Assembly: GCF_003696305.1 (NCBI RefSeq)
Contig: NZ_RFFK01000006.1
Location: forward strand, 248,001 to 312,000
Length of the DNA stretch: 64,000 nt
DNA from: Pseudomonas sp. AOB-7
Lineage (GTDB): Bacteria; Pseudomonadota; Gammaproteobacteria; Pseudomonadales; Pseudomonadaceae
Direction: 5' to 3'
Positions 1-9,680 of the stretch are shown here, piece by piece (position 1 is the first letter of the stretch; each line of letters starts with the position of its first letter). The notes under the pieces are model-generated. The model saw only the letters and a list, made by a program, of their open reading frames with translations. It was not told where the DNA came from and did no database searches. The position numbers were made by a program, and so were the translations under genes.

Positions 1-1
1 C

Positions 2-211
2 TTTCTCGACACGCCCCAGGGCCAGGGTTTCGAACAGGTCGGCAACCAGGTGGTGTCACCCAAGCACTTCGGTCAGGGCCAGGGTATCGCCGTGCGCAAG
101 GGCGACATGGTCCTGCGCGAGCGCCTGGACCGCGCCCTGGCGGTGATCCTCAGCAATGGGGTCTACAAGCGCATCGAACAGCGTTACTTCAAACACTTCT
201 CGGTTTACTGA
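2..211 (+). CDS. Periplasmic amino-acid-binding protein of an ABC transporter, C-terminal fragment
   Basis: Only the last 69 codons lie in the window; the 5' part is cut by the window edge. The visible peptide has the usual C-terminal pattern of family-3 solute-binding proteins (lysine/arginine/ornithine or general amino-acid type): a GIAVRKGD strand, then a helix with LRERLDRALAVILSNG and the ending YKRIEQRYFKHFSVY. Such proteins capture amino acids in the periplasm for an ABC permease. It lies about 100 bp upstream of a secreted cyanophycinase on the same strand, so import of Arg/Asp products is a plausible link, but the ligand cannot be read from this fragment. Confidence 0.75.
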   Translation, partial: FLDTPQGQGFEQVGNQVVSPKHFGQGQGIAVRKGDMVLRERLDRALAVILSNGVYKRIEQRYFKHFSVY

Positions 212-312
212 GCTGGAGGTCACCACTCGACAAAAAACCGCGCTGCGGCAGTTCCCGTTTCACAACACCCACAACAAGAGTGCGCCTGGCGCACGTCTCG
301 GAGAACTCGACA

Positions 313-1572
313 ATGATGCTTGGCAAAGTCTTACGCTGCACCCTGCTGCTGCTCGCCCTGTTGCCCCTGGTCGGCCATGCCGGCGGCCCGCTGGTGTTGA
401 TCGGTGGCGCCATCAAGGATGACAACGCGGCGATCTATCAACGCCTGATCCAGCTGGCCGGCGGCAGCCAGGCGCGCATCGGCATTATCACCGCCGCGTC
501 CATTCCACCCAGTCAGGACCCGGATGCCGGCACCGCCAATGCGCGCAACTCCCAGGCCAACGGCGAGTTCTACGCCGCGCTGCTGAAAACCTACGGCGCC
601 CAGGATGCCCAGTGGATTCCCATCGACCTGGACAGCATCGGCAACAACAGCAACCCTCAGGTGCTCGAGCAGATCAACGGCATGACCGGCTTCTTCTTCG
701 GCGGCGGCGACCAGGGCCGACTGACCCAGACCCTGCAGACCAGCACTCGCCAGGACAGCCCGGCGCTGGCCGCCATCCGTGCCCGGCATGCCAATGGCGC
801 CGTGCTGGCCGGTACCAGCGCCGGCACCGCGATCATGGTGCAGGGGCCGATGATCACCGGTGGCGAGAGCTATGACGCGCTGCGCAATGGCGTCTATACC
901 AGCCCGGGCGGCGATGACCTGTCCTACGACATGCAGGGCGGCTTCGGTTTCTTCGGTCATGGCCTGCTCGACACCCACTTCAGCGAGCGCGGCCGCCAGG
1001 GCCGGATCGTGCGTCTGGCCGACTACAGCAACGTGCCGTTCGCCTTCGGCGTGGACGAGGACACCGCCCTGCTGGTGCAGGACAACCCCAGCCTGGGCCA
1101 GGTGGAGATGGAAGTGATCGGCAGCAATGGCGTGTTCGTCTTCGACCTGCGCAACAAGGAGCGCGGCAGCGGCAGCAGCTATGCCCTGTATGACGTGCTG
1201 GCCAGCTACCTGACCGCCGGCGACCGCTACCGTCCGGCCACCCAGCAGTTCGTCATCGGTGCTGGCAAGACCAGCCTGCGCGGCCGCGAATACTACAGTT
1301 CGGCCATGACCGCCAGCGGCGACATCTTCAGCAGCCCGAACAACAGCGGCGCCAACGGCCGGCGCAATCCGCGGGAGTTCGTCAAGGTCAGCGTCGACCT
1401 GTTCGACAGCCAGTCCACCAGCACCCTGGGCCGCACCTATGAGCGCACCCCGCGCTTTCGCGTCGACCTGGTCAAGAGCGCGCAGTACGACAGCCACGGC
1501 TACCAGGGCGTGATCGGCGGCAAGCGCCTGACCTCCTACCTGCGCATGCTGATGGACATGCGCCCGAACTGA
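313..1572 (+). CDS. cphE: Secreted cyanophycinase (peptidase family S51)
   Basis: This 419-residue protein starts at the ATG at 313, which has GGAGA about 8 bases upstream; a longer in-frame start at 280 lacks this. Residues 1-22 form a signal peptide (Leu-rich core, cut near GHA-GG), so the enzyme is exported. Family S51 signatures are clear: FFFGGGDQGRL, the nucleophile elbow GTSAGT with Ser169, and the LLDTHFSERGRQGR motif typical of cyanophycinases. These enzymes cut the storage polymer cyanophycin (poly-Asp with Arg side chains) to beta-Asp-Arg dipeptides. At about 420 residues it is longer than the cytoplasmic cyanobacterial form and matches the extracellular pseudomonad type. The symbol cphE is assigned by family resemblance. 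An intrinsic terminator follows. Confidence 0.88.
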   Translation: MMLGKVLRCTLLLLALLPLVGHAGGPLVLIGGAIKDDNAAIYQRLIQLAGGSQARIGIITAASIPPSQDPDAGTANARNSQANGEFYAALLKTYGAQDAQWIPIDLDSIGNNSNPQVLEQINGMTGFFFGGGDQGRLTQTLQTSTRQDSPALAAIRARHANGAVLAGTSAGTAIMVQGPMITGGESYDALRNGVYTSPGGDDLSYDMQGGFGFFGHGLLDTHFSERGRQGRIVRLADYSNVPFAFGVDEDTALLVQDNPSLGQVEMEVIGSNGVFVFDLRNKERGSGSSYALYDVLASYLTAGDRYRPATQQFVIGAGKTSLRGREYYSSAMTASGDIFSSPNNSGANGRRNPREFVKVSVDLFDSQSTSTLGRTYERTPRFRVDLVKSAQYDSHGYQGVIGGKRLTSYLRMLMDMRPN

Positions 1573-1614
1573 CGCGGGCGCCGCTGTAACGGCGGCATCT
1601 TCTGCCCTGATCCA

Positions 1615-1636
1615 GCCCCCCTGACCGGGGGTTTTT
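1615..1636 (+). terminator. Intrinsic terminator after cyanophycinase
   Basis: A C5/G5 stem with a short loop is followed by five T residues, about 45 bp downstream of the cyanophycinase stop. It separates that gene from the hybrid kinase. Confidence 0.7.
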
Positions 1637-1771
1637 CCTGACCGCCTGTCGTGTCTCTTCTGGCAAAAGGCCAGCCATTCAAAACCTGACTAGAATGCTT
1701 TCTGTGGTTCTGTGAAGTCCGCGCGTCGGCCTGCTGGTGCGCGTTGGTTCGGGATGACCGAGGGAGAATCT

Positions 1772-4700
1772 ATGGACGACAGAGCTGTCTTGCCTGCGCC
1801 TAAACCCTGGCTGCCGCTGGCCGTGGCACTGAGCCTGCTACTCGGCCTCGGCGCGCTGATCGTCTGGCAGTGGCAGCTGATGCAGAGCCGCGAGCGCGAG
1901 GACAGCGAGCAGCGCTTTTTGCTCGAGGCGCAGGACGTCGGCCAGCGTGTACTGGCGCGAATGCAGGCCTACGAGATGGTGCTGCGCGGCGTCTCCGGGC
2001 TGATGACCGGCAGCGATGCGGTGTCACAGGTGGAGTGGGATCGCGCCCTCGACCAGCTGCAGCTGCAGGATCGTTATCCCGGCATCCAGGCCCTGGCCTG
2101 GTCGCGCTACCTGGGCCGCGCGCAACTCGCCGACTACCTGGCCGAACTGCAGGCACAGCAGCGCCTCGACTACCAGATGTTCCCCGCCGGCGAACGCGAG
2201 CAGTACCTGCTGATCGGCTACGTCAGCCCGCTGGACTGGCGCAACCGCCGGGTGCTGGGCTTCGACATGCTCACCGAGCCGGCGCGCCTGAGCACCATCG
2301 AACGCGCCATCGACAGCGGCGAGGCCACCCTCAGCGCGCCGCTGATCCTGCGTCAGGAAACCCAGGTCGACGTGCAGGGCGGGGTGCTGCTGTTTCTTCC
2401 GGTGTTCCGCCCGGGCATGCCCTTGAGCACGCCGCAGGAGCGTCGCGAGGCCCTGCTCGGCACGGTCCATGGCGCCTTCCGCAGCCAGGATCTGATGGAA
2501 GGCATCCTCGGCCCGCAGAGCCGCCGTTTCGATATCGCCCTCAAGGACCTGCAGGAGCCGGACGCCATGCTGCTCAGCGGCGATGCGCCGCGCGCCGACT
2601 GGCAACCGCGCTTCCAGCGCAGCCTGGAGCTGTCGCTGTACGGCCGCACCTGGGGCCTGCAGGTCAGCAGCACCGCCGAGTATGAGCGCGGCCTGGCCGG
2701 CCGCGGCAGCACCCTCGGCCTGTGGCTGGGGTTGGCGGCGGTGGCCCTGCTGGCGCTGCTGGTGGGCGGTTACCTGTACCAGCGCGACCGCAAGCTGCAC
2801 GCCAGCCAGCAGGTGGCGGCCAAGTTGCAGGAGCGCGAGGAGCGCTTTCGCCTGCTGGTCGAACGTCTGCCGGTGGCCACCCTGCTGTGCACCGCCGACG
2901 GGCGCATCGAGATGGCCAACCGCAGCGCCGCCGAGCTGCTCGACTGCGCCGCGCCGGCGCTGCTCGGCGAGCCGGTGGCGCGTTTTCTGCCGGCGGTCGA
3001 TGCGCTGCCGACGCTGCAGGCGCAGCTGGCCGAGGGCGACGAGCTGCAGGCGCGCAGCCAGCGCGGCGAGACGATTCCGGTCAGCCTCAGTCTCAGCCGC
3101 CTGCGCGAGGGCGGCGACGCCGACTACCTGCTCAACCTGGTCGACCTGCGCGCACGCAAGGGCGCCGAGGAGCGTTTCCGCCTGGTGGTCGAGGCCTCGC
3201 CCAACGCCATCCTGCTGGTCGACAGCCTGGGCCGCATCGCCATGGTCAACCGCCAGACCGAACTGCTGTTCGGCTACGAGCGGCAGCTGCTGCTCGGCGA
3301 GCCGGTGGAGATGCTCCTGCCCAGCGCCCTGCGCGGCAGTCACGTGGCCATGCGCCGCGGCTACCAGGCGCTGCCGGAACCGCGGCGCATGGGCGGTAAC
3401 CGCGAGCTGTTCGGCCAGCACCGCGAAGGGCGGATGATCCCCCTGGAGGTGGGCCTGTCGCCGATCCGCAGCGGCAGCGAGACCCTGGTGCAGGCGGTGA
3501 TCATCGACATCAGCGAGCGCAAGGCGGCCGAGCACAAGTTGCGCGAGCAGGCCGAGCAGCTGCTGCTGGCCAACCGCTACAAGTCCGAGTTCCTCGCCAA
3601 CATGTCCCACGAGCTGCGCACGCCGCTCAACAGCATCCTGATCCTGAGCGACCAGCTGCGGCAGAACCTGGCCGGCAACCTTACCGAGAAGCAGGCCAAG
3701 CACGCCGATATCGTCCACCGCGCCGGCAGCGACCTGCTGCAGCTGATCAACGACGTGCTGGATCTGGCCAAGGTCGAGTCCGGGCGCATGCAGCTCAAAC
3801 TGGAGCCGCTGAACATGCAGGACGTGCTGGTCGAACTGGACGCCAGCCTGCGGCCGATGGCCGAGCTCAAGGGCCTGCGCCTGCACACCCAGCTCGACGC
3901 CGGGGTGCCGCGGGTGATTCACACCGACCGCGTGCGCCTGCACCAGATCCTGCGCAACCTGCTGTCCAACGCGCTGAAGTTCACCGAGCAGGGCGAGGTC
4001 AGCCTCACCGTGAGCTGGGAGGAACGCCTGGACGACGGTCGCGAGCTGCTCAGCTTCAGCGTGCGCGACACCGGCATCGGCATCGACCCGGCGCAGCACG
4101 AGCAGATCTTCCAGGCCTTCCAGCAGATCGACGGCTCCACCAGCCGGCGCTTCGGTGGCACCGGCCTGGGCCTGGCCATCACCCGCCAGCTGGTGCTGGC
4201 GATGGACGGCGACATCAGCCTGCACAGCGCGCCGGGGCAGGGCTCGGTGTTCAGCGTGCGCCTGCCGGTGCAGAGCGCGCCGGCCAGCGCCGAAGCGCCG
4301 CTCGAGGGGCCGCAGCGCGGCGGCGAAGGGCCGCCGCTGCTGATCGTCGAGGACGACGCCAATTTCGCCGCGGTGATCGCCGAGGCGGCTCACGGCCACG
4401 GCTTTTCCAGCGTGCACTGCCGCACCGGCCTGCAGGCGCTGAACCTGCTGCAGCATGAACCGTTCAATGCGGTGATCCTCGACATCCTGCTGCCGGACAT
4501 CAGCGGCTGGCAGCTGTTCCGCCGCCTGCGCGGCCAGGTCGGCCATCGCCACACGCCGGTGCACATCATCTCCTGCGTGCCGCAGCCGGCCGGCTGGAAC
4601 GACGACGGCACGCGCTACCTGGTCAAGCCGATCGACCGCGAAGAGCTGGAGCAGGTGTTCCTCGACCTGCAGCACGGCCAGTCGGCGGATCAGGCGCTGC

Positions 4701-5494
4701 TGCTGGTAGAGGACGTCGAGATCGAGCGCGAACACTACCGCGAGCACCTGAGCCAGCTGGGCTTTGCGGTGACCGCCTGCGCCAGCGCCGAGCAGGCCCG
4801 CGCCGCCTATGCCGGCGGCCAGTTCAGCGCCCTGGTGATCGACCTGGACCTGCCCGACCAGGACGGCTTTGCCCTGCTCGACAGCCTCAACCAGCTGCGC
4901 CCGCTGCAGGGCCTGCGGGTGGTGATCAACACCGGGGTCGACGTCACCCTGCAGAGCCTGCAGCGCCTGCGCCGTTACAGCGCGGTGGTGGTGCGCAAGC
5001 ACGGCGACGACACCGAAGCGCTGGATCAGGCCGTGCAGGGCTTTCTCGACGAGGTGCGCGGCCCCGACCAGGGCCGGCGCCGCGTCAATCCACTGGAGGG
5101 GCGGCGCCTCCTGCTGGTCGACGACGACATGCGCAACGTCTACGCCTTAAGCGCGCTGCTCGATGAAGTCGGTCTGCGCGTGACCGCGGCCAAGGACGGC
5201 GTCGAAGCCATCGCCTGCTACCAGCGCGAGCCGTTCGACCTGATCCTGATGGACATGGCCATGCCGACCATGGATGGCTACACCGCCACTCGCCTGCTCA
5301 AGCAGGAGCACGGCTGCAGCCTGCCGATCATCGCCCTGACCGCCCACGCGATGAAGGGCGACCGCGAGAAATGCATAACCGCTGGAGCCGACGACTACAT
5401 GGCCAAGCCGATCAAGCGCGACGAGCTGCTGGCCCTGCTGGAGCGCTGGCTCACGCCCATCGCACTGCCGCTGGCCGGCAATGATCTAACCTGA
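1772..5494 (+). CDS. CHASE-domain hybrid sensor histidine kinase with three receiver domains
   Basis: This is a 1240-residue inner-membrane sensor. The ATG at 1772 is preceded by AGGGAGA at good spacing, so upstream GTG (1712) and ATG (1754) starts are less likely. Order of domains (approximate): TM1 13-38, periplasmic CHASE domain 58-280, TM2 315-338, two PAS domains 358-470 and 470-585, HisKA with phospho-acceptor His613 in NMSHELRTPLNS, HATPase with DTGIGI and GGTGLGLAI boxes, then three REC domains. REC3 is canonical (LLLVDDD, phospho-Asp1161 in MDMAMPTMDGY). REC1 (ILDILLPDISGW) and REC2 (VIDLDLPDQDGF) also keep the Asp. No Hpt domain is present, so a relay would need an external Hpt. The next gene, 44 bp on, is a REC-containing c-di-GMP protein and the likely partner. 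The ligand is unknown. Confidence 0.9.
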   Translation: MDDRAVLPAPKPWLPLAVALSLLLGLGALIVWQWQLMQSREREDSEQRFLLEAQDVGQRVLARMQAYEMVLRGVSGLMTGSDAVSQVEWDRALDQLQLQDRYPGIQALAWSRYLGRAQLADYLAELQAQQRLDYQMFPAGEREQYLLIGYVSPLDWRNRRVLGFDMLTEPARLSTIERAIDSGEATLSAPLILRQETQVDVQGGVLLFLPVFRPGMPLSTPQERREALLGTVHGAFRSQDLMEGILGPQSRRFDIALKDLQEPDAMLLSGDAPRADWQPRFQRSLELSLYGRTWGLQVSSTAEYERGLAGRGSTLGLWLGLAAVALLALLVGGYLYQRDRKLHASQQVAAKLQEREERFRLLVERLPVATLLCTADGRIEMANRSAAELLDCAAPALLGEPVARFLPAVDALPTLQAQLAEGDELQARSQRGETIPVSLSLSRLREGGDADYLLNLVDLRARKGAEERFRLVVEASPNAILLVDSLGRIAMVNRQTELLFGYERQLLLGEPVEMLLPSALRGSHVAMRRGYQALPEPRRMGGNRELFGQHREGRMIPLEVGLSPIRSGSETLVQAVIIDISERKAAEHKLREQAEQLLLANRYKSEFLANMSHELRTPLNSILILSDQLRQNLAGNLTEKQAKHADIVHRAGSDLLQLINDVLDLAKVESGRMQLKLEPLNMQDVLVELDASLRPMAELKGLRLHTQLDAGVPRVIHTDRVRLHQILRNLLSNALKFTEQGEVSLTVSWEERLDDGRELLSFSVRDTGIGIDPAQHEQIFQAFQQIDGSTSRRFGGTGLGLAITRQLVLAMDGDISLHSAPGQGSVFSVRLPVQSAPASAEAPLEGPQRGGEGPPLLIVEDDANFAAVIAEAAHGHGFSSVHCRTGLQALNLLQHEPFNAVILDILLPDISGWQLFRRLRGQVGHRHTPVHIISCVPQPAGWNDDGTRYLVKPIDREELEQVFLDLQHGQSADQALLLVEDVEIEREHYREHLSQLGFAVTACASAEQARAAYAGGQFSALVIDLDLPDQDGFALLDSLNQLRPLQGLRVVINTGVDVTLQSLQRLRRYSAVVVRKHGDDTEALDQAVQGFLDEVRGPDQGRRRVNPLEGRRLLLVDDDMRNVYALSALLDEVGLRVTAAKDGVEAIACYQREPFDLILMDMAMPTMDGYTATRLLKQEHGCSLPIIALTAHAMKGDREKCITAGADDYMAKPIKRDELLALLERWLTPIALPLAGNDLT

Positions 5495-5538
5495 AGGGCA
5501 GGAGTTCGGTGCAAGGCCAAAAGGACACAGGAGGTAGC

Positions 5539-7704
5539 ATGGCCCAGGCGCAGACCAAGATCGACACCGAGCAGGGAACGCAGATCCTGCTGGTGGTGGA
5601 CGACCGCGCGGAGAATCTCGAGGCCATGCAGGCCCTGCTCGACGACGGCGACTGGCAGCTGCGTTGCGTGAATTCCGGCGAGCAGGCGCTGCGCTGCCTG
5701 CTGGAAGAGGACGTCGGCCTGGTGCTGCTCGACGTGCAGATGCCGCGGATGGACGGCTTCGAGGTGGCCCGGCTGATGCGCGGCAACCCGCGCACCCGCT
5801 TCACCCCGATCATCTTCGTCTCCGCCATCGCCCAGACCCAGGACGCGGTGCTGCGCGGCTACAACAGCGGCGCGGTGGATTTCGTGCTCAAGCCGTTCGA
5901 CCCCACGGTGCTGCGGCACAAGATCCACAGCCTGCTGGATCACGAGCGCAACCGCAGCGAGCTGCAGCAGTTGAGCCAGCAGCTCGACCGCGCGCGGGCG
6001 TTCAACGCCTCGGTGCTGAACAACGCCGCCGAGGGCATCATGGTGGTCGGCGAGGACGGCCGCATCCAGTTCGCCAACCCGGCCATGGCGCAGATGCTCC
6101 AGGGCGAAGTCGCCGACCTGGAGGGCGCCGAGCTGCTGGCCTTCCTGCACAGCCCGCAGGTCGAGGGCGACTGGCGGCAGTCGGAGTTCTACCGCCACTG
6201 GAAGCGCGAGGCCACCTACCGGGTGCATGAGGCCAGCCTGCGCACCCTCGCCGGCGGCCTCCTGCCGGTGGCGCTGTCCTGTTCGCCGCTGCCGCGCCTG
6301 CAGCACGCCATGGTGGTGATCGCCCTGGACATGTCGGTGGTGCGCAACCTGCACGCGCAGCTGGAGTCGCAGGCGGTCACCGACGCGCTGACCGGCCTGC
6401 TCAACCGGCGCGGCTTCCACCGCGCGCTGGAGTCGGCGCTGGCGCGCATCGAGCGCAGCGGCCAGCGTCTCGCCGTGCTCTACCTCGACCTGGACGGCTT
6501 CAAACGGATCAACGACTCGCTCGGCCACGACGCCGGCGACCAGCTGCTGCGCCGCGTCGGCGAACAGCTCAAGGCCTGCCTGCGCCCCTACGACAGCCTG
6601 TCGCGCATCGGCGGCGACGAGTTCACCGCGCTGCTCGACAACCTCGGCCACCCCGAGGACGCGGCGCGGGTCGCGGAGAAGCTGATCGAGCTGGTCTCGG
6701 TGCGCCATCACCTCGACGGCGTCGACTTCACCCTCGGCGCCAGCGTCGGCATCGCCTGCTTTCCCGAGTGCGGGCAGAGCGTCGAGGGTCTGCTGCGCGC
6801 CGCCGACATGGCCATGTACGAGGCCAAGCGCGCCGGGCGTCAGCAGTACCGCTTCTTCTCCCCGGAGATGAACGGTCGCGCGCGCTCGCGGCTGATGCTC
6901 GAGGAGAGCCTGCGCCACGCCATCGAGAACGACGATTTCGTGCTGGTCTACCAGCCCCAGGTGCACTTAGGCAGCGGTCGTCTGCGCGGCTTCGAGGCGT
7001 TGCTGCGCTGGCAGCACCGGGTCGCCGGCACCGTGGCGCCCAACGTGTTCATCCCGCTGCTGGAGGAGACCCGCCTGATCAATCGCCTGGGCGACTGGAT
7101 CTTCCGCGAGGGGGCGCGCCAGTTGGCTGGCTTCAGTCGCCAGTTCGGCGACGAGCTGGTGCTCAGCATCAACGTCAGTCCGGTGCAGTTCGGCATGCCG
7201 CAGCTGGTCGACGACCTGCAGCGGGTGCTCGAAGCCCACGGCCTGCAGCCGCGCCAGCTGGAAGTGGAGGTGACCGAGAGCGCGCTGATGCAGGACCTGG
7301 AGCTGACCCAGGCGCAGCTGCGCCACCTGCGCCAGCTGGGGGTGAAGATCGCCATCGACGACTTCGGCACCGGCTACTCGTCGCTGGCCTACCTGCGCCA
7401 TTTCGAGCTGGATACGCTGAAGATCGACCGCCTGTTTGTCGCCAACATGCTCGATTCGCCGCGCGACGCCGCGGTGGTCAGCACCATCATCGACCTCGGC
7501 CATCACCTCGGTCTGGAGGTGATCGCCGAAGGGGTGGAAACCCAGGCCCAGCGCGACTGGCTGGTGAGCCACCGCTGCAGCATCATGCAGGGCTTTCTGG
7601 TGGCGCCGGGTATCGCCGCCGAGGCCGCGCTGCAGGTGCCGGCGCAGCTGGACTGGGCCAGCCTGCCGCTGTCGCGCGGGGATGCGCCGAAGCCGGACCT
7701 GTAG
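5539..7704 (+). CDS. Response regulator with REC-PAS-GGDEF-EAL domains (c-di-GMP turnover)
   Basis: The 721-residue protein begins at the ATG at 5539, just after a strong AGGAGG; a GTG at 5509 is weaker. A REC domain (about 15-125) has phospho-Asp in LLDVQMPRMDGF and Lys in LKPFDP. A PAS domain follows (about 150-260), then GGDEF (motif intact at 358-362) with a RxxD inhibitory site (RPYD) five residues upstream, then EAL (EALLRW near 486, DDFGTGYSSLAYL further on). Both catalytic signatures are intact, so it may make and degrade c-di-GMP; which activity dominates cannot be read. It is probably transcribed with the upstream hybrid kinase, whose output would be phosphorylation of this REC. Confidence 0.9.
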   Translation: MAQAQTKIDTEQGTQILLVVDDRAENLEAMQALLDDGDWQLRCVNSGEQALRCLLEEDVGLVLLDVQMPRMDGFEVARLMRGNPRTRFTPIIFVSAIAQTQDAVLRGYNSGAVDFVLKPFDPTVLRHKIHSLLDHERNRSELQQLSQQLDRARAFNASVLNNAAEGIMVVGEDGRIQFANPAMAQMLQGEVADLEGAELLAFLHSPQVEGDWRQSEFYRHWKREATYRVHEASLRTLAGGLLPVALSCSPLPRLQHAMVVIALDMSVVRNLHAQLESQAVTDALTGLLNRRGFHRALESALARIERSGQRLAVLYLDLDGFKRINDSLGHDAGDQLLRRVGEQLKACLRPYDSLSRIGGDEFTALLDNLGHPEDAARVAEKLIELVSVRHHLDGVDFTLGASVGIACFPECGQSVEGLLRAADMAMYEAKRAGRQQYRFFSPEMNGRARSRLMLEESLRHAIENDDFVLVYQPQVHLGSGRLRGFEALLRWQHRVAGTVAPNVFIPLLEETRLINRLGDWIFREGARQLAGFSRQFGDELVLSINVSPVQFGMPQLVDDLQRVLEAHGLQPRQLEVEVTESALMQDLELTQAQLRHLRQLGVKIAIDDFGTGYSSLAYLRHFELDTLKIDRLFVANMLDSPRDAAVVSTIIDLGHHLGLEVIAEGVETQAQRDWLVSHRCSIMQGFLVAPGIAAEAALQVPAQLDWASLPLSRGDAPKPDL

Positions 7705-7766
7705 GGTGCGCCGCGCGCAGCAGGGGCCGGTGCGTACGGCCTAGGCGCGGCCCCGCGACACCCGAG

Positions 7767-8387
7767 CTACTGCCAACTACGCAGCAGGCCGCGGAAGCAG
7801 CTGTCGACCATGGCCGGGGTGTCGAGTTGTGGGTCGAACAGGTTGGGGTCGCGCAGCCAGTCGCTGAACAGGCCGACGATCAGCGCGTGCAGGGTACGCG
7901 CCGCCAGGCGCGGGCTGATGCCCGGCTGCAGCAGCGGCTGCACCGCCGCCTGGGCGAACTGCTGTTCGCACAGGGCGATGAACTGGTTGATAAAGGCCTC
8001 GTGGCGCTCCTCGGCTTCGCGCAGCTCCTCGGTGAATTCGCAGCGGCGCAGCAGGATGGTGAAGATGCGCCGGCGCTGCGCGTCCTGCGCCAGGTGAGCC
8101 ATGGCCTCGACGCACAGGTCGCGCAGCATCTGCAGCGAGGTCAGGCCGTCGGCGGCCTCCAGTTGTTCGGCCAGCGGCTCCAGGGGCAGGCGCACCTGGT
8201 TGAGCATTTCGTGGAACAGATGGGCCTTGTTCTGAAAGTGCCAGTAGATCGCCCCGCGCGTCACCCCGGCACGGCGCGCCACCTGCTCCAGGCTGGTATG
8301 GGCCACGCCCTGTTCGAGGAACAGCAGCTCGGCGGCGGCGAGGATGGCGCAGCGGGTTTTCTCCGCGTCTTCTTTGGTTCGGCGCAT
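7767..8387 (-). CDS. TetR-family repressor, divergent from an RND efflux operon
   Basis: The 206-residue protein opens with MRRTKEDAEKTRCAIL and a TetR helix-turn-helix (VARRAGVTRGAIYWHFQNK), closely resembling AcrR/TtgR/MexZ-type efflux repressors; the C-terminal helical domain would bind the inducer. It is transcribed away from a membrane-fusion/RND gene pair starting at 8525, with a 137-bp shared intergenic region, the standard arrangement for local repression. It is clearly related to but distinct from the second TetR gene at 20168. The exact subfamily name cannot be given from sequence reading alone. Confidence 0.88.
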   Translation of the reverse strand: MRRTKEDAEKTRCAILAAAELLFLEQGVAHTSLEQVARRAGVTRGAIYWHFQNKAHLFHEMLNQVRLPLEPLAEQLEAADGLTSLQMLRDLCVEAMAHLAQDAQRRRIFTILLRRCEFTEELREAEERHEAFINQFIALCEQQFAQAAVQPLLQPGISPRLAARTLHALIVGLFSDWLRDPNLFDPQLDTPAMVDSCFRGLLRSWQ

Positions 8388-8393
8388 GGCGAT

Positions 8394-8436
8394 TCGGTCA
8401 ATTCTGGCTAGGCTCTGGTTGAGCCGAGTTTACCGA
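8394..8436. promoter_or_regulatory. Candidate TetR operator region with imperfect palindrome
   Basis: The divergent intergenic region holds TCGGTCAA at 8394-8401 and TTTACCGA at 8429-8436, inverted with one mismatch. Between them is a second exact inverted repeat, GGCTC-N5-GAGCC (8411-8425). Position between repressor and pump genes fits an operator, but no published consensus is matched. Confidence 0.35.
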
Positions 8437-8524
8437 TTTTGCCGTGCCAGCAGGTGGCGCCGCGCGACTGGCGAGTCCGCCGTGCGCCCTTCGCCATGCG
8501 CGTCGCCAAGGAGAGGAGTGCCTC

Positions 8525-9676
8525 ATGTCGTTCGTTCGCCTGTTCCGTCCGCTGTTGTCCCTGAGTCTAGCCGTGCTGCCGCTGGCCACCCTGGGTGCCG
8601 ACGCGCCACCCCCGGCGGTGACCGTGGAGCAGGTCAAGGCCGGCGCCTTGCCGGTGGTGCTGGAGTACTCGGCGCGCACCGCCGGCTATCGCGAGGTACA
8701 GGTGCGGGCCCAGGTCAGCGGCATCCTCCAGGAGCGCACCTACCAGGAAGGCAGCGGCGTGCAGAAGGATCAGCTGCTGTTTCGCATCGACCCGCGTCCC
8801 TACCAGGCCGCGCTGGCCCGCGCCAAGGGCGCGCTGGCCCAGGAGCAGGCGCGCTTTCGGCAGACCGAGCGCGACCTCAAGCGCATTCGCGAGCTGCAGA
8901 AGAAGGGCTTCGCCAGCGAGAGCGAGCTGGACAATGCGGTGTCCAACTTCGAGCAGAGCAAGGCCAATATCGAGGCCGCCCAGGCCGAGGTGCAATCGCG
9001 CCAGATCGACCTCGACTACACCACGGTGAAGGCGCCGATCACCGGCATCACCAGCAAGGAAAGCGTCTCCGAGGGCAGCCTGATCGTCGCCGGCGATCCC
9101 AGTGCCAGCCTGCTCACCCAGATCACCCAGCTCGACCCGATCTTCGTCAACTTCGCCTACCCGGACGCCGAAGCCGAACGCCTGCGTCGCGAGTTGTCCG
9201 AAGGCAGCCTGGTGCCGCCGGCCAGCGGCAAACTCAACGTCGAGGTGCAGTTCGGCGACGGTTCGGCCTATCCGGTGGAGGGCGAGGTGGATTTCACCGA
9301 CAGCCTGATCGACCGCGGCACCGGCACCGTCAGCGCCCGCGGCGTGGTGCCCAACCCCGAGCAGAAGCTGCTGCCGGGACAGTTCGTGCGGGTGCTGGTC
9401 AAGGGCCTGACCCGGCCCGACGCCATCACCGTGCCGGAGCGGGCGGTGGCCCAGGGGCCGCGCGGCACCTTCGTCTACGTGGTGGACGAGCAGGGCATCG
9501 CGCGTATGCGCCAGGTCGGCACCGGCGATACGGCCGGCGGCCGCTGGCTGATCACCTCCGGCGTCAGCGAGGGCGACCGGGTGGTGGTCGACGGCCTGGC
9601 CAAGGTGCGCCCGGACAGTCCGGTACAGGTCGAGGAGGCCAAGGCAGCCCCGGCGCAAGCCACGGCGCAGGAGTGA
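8525..9676 (+). CDS. RND efflux periplasmic adaptor (membrane fusion protein)
   Basis: A 383-residue adaptor of the MexA/AcrA family. The start at 8525 has AAGGAGAGGAG upstream. A signal peptide is cut near TLGA-DAP; there is no lipobox Cys, so unlike MexA it appears not to be lipidated. The barrel-sandwich/lipoyl region ([17 protein letters not shown]), a helical hairpin (about residues 90-165) and the [11 protein letters not shown] strand are present. It would join the RND pump 4 bp downstream to an outer-membrane channel. The operon has no channel gene of its own; the nearest is the ttgC-type gene at 14252. Confidence 0.92.
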   Translation: MSFVRLFRPLLSLSLAVLPLATLGADAPPPAVTVEQVKAGALPVVLEYSARTAGYREVQVRAQVSGILQERTYQEGSGVQKDQLLFRIDPRPYQAALARAKGALAQEQARFRQTERDLKRIRELQKKGFASESELDNAVSNFEQSKANIEAAQAEVQSRQIDLDYTTVKAPITGITSKESVSEGSLIVAGDPSASLLTQITQLDPIFVNFAYPDAEAERLRRELSEGSLVPPASGKLNVEVQFGDGSAYPVEGEVDFTDSLIDRGTGTVSARGVVPNPEQKLLPGQFVRVLVKGLTRPDAITVPERAVAQGPRGTFVYVVDEQGIARMRQVGTGDTAGGRWLITSGVSEGDRVVVDGLAKVRPDSPVQVEEAKAAPAQATAQE

Positions 9677-9680
9677 CGCC

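Noticed and set aside
156..425. Short ORFs on both strands at the start of the window
   Set aside because: They overlap the end of the binding-protein gene and the cyanophycinase signal peptide in other frames and show no conserved features.
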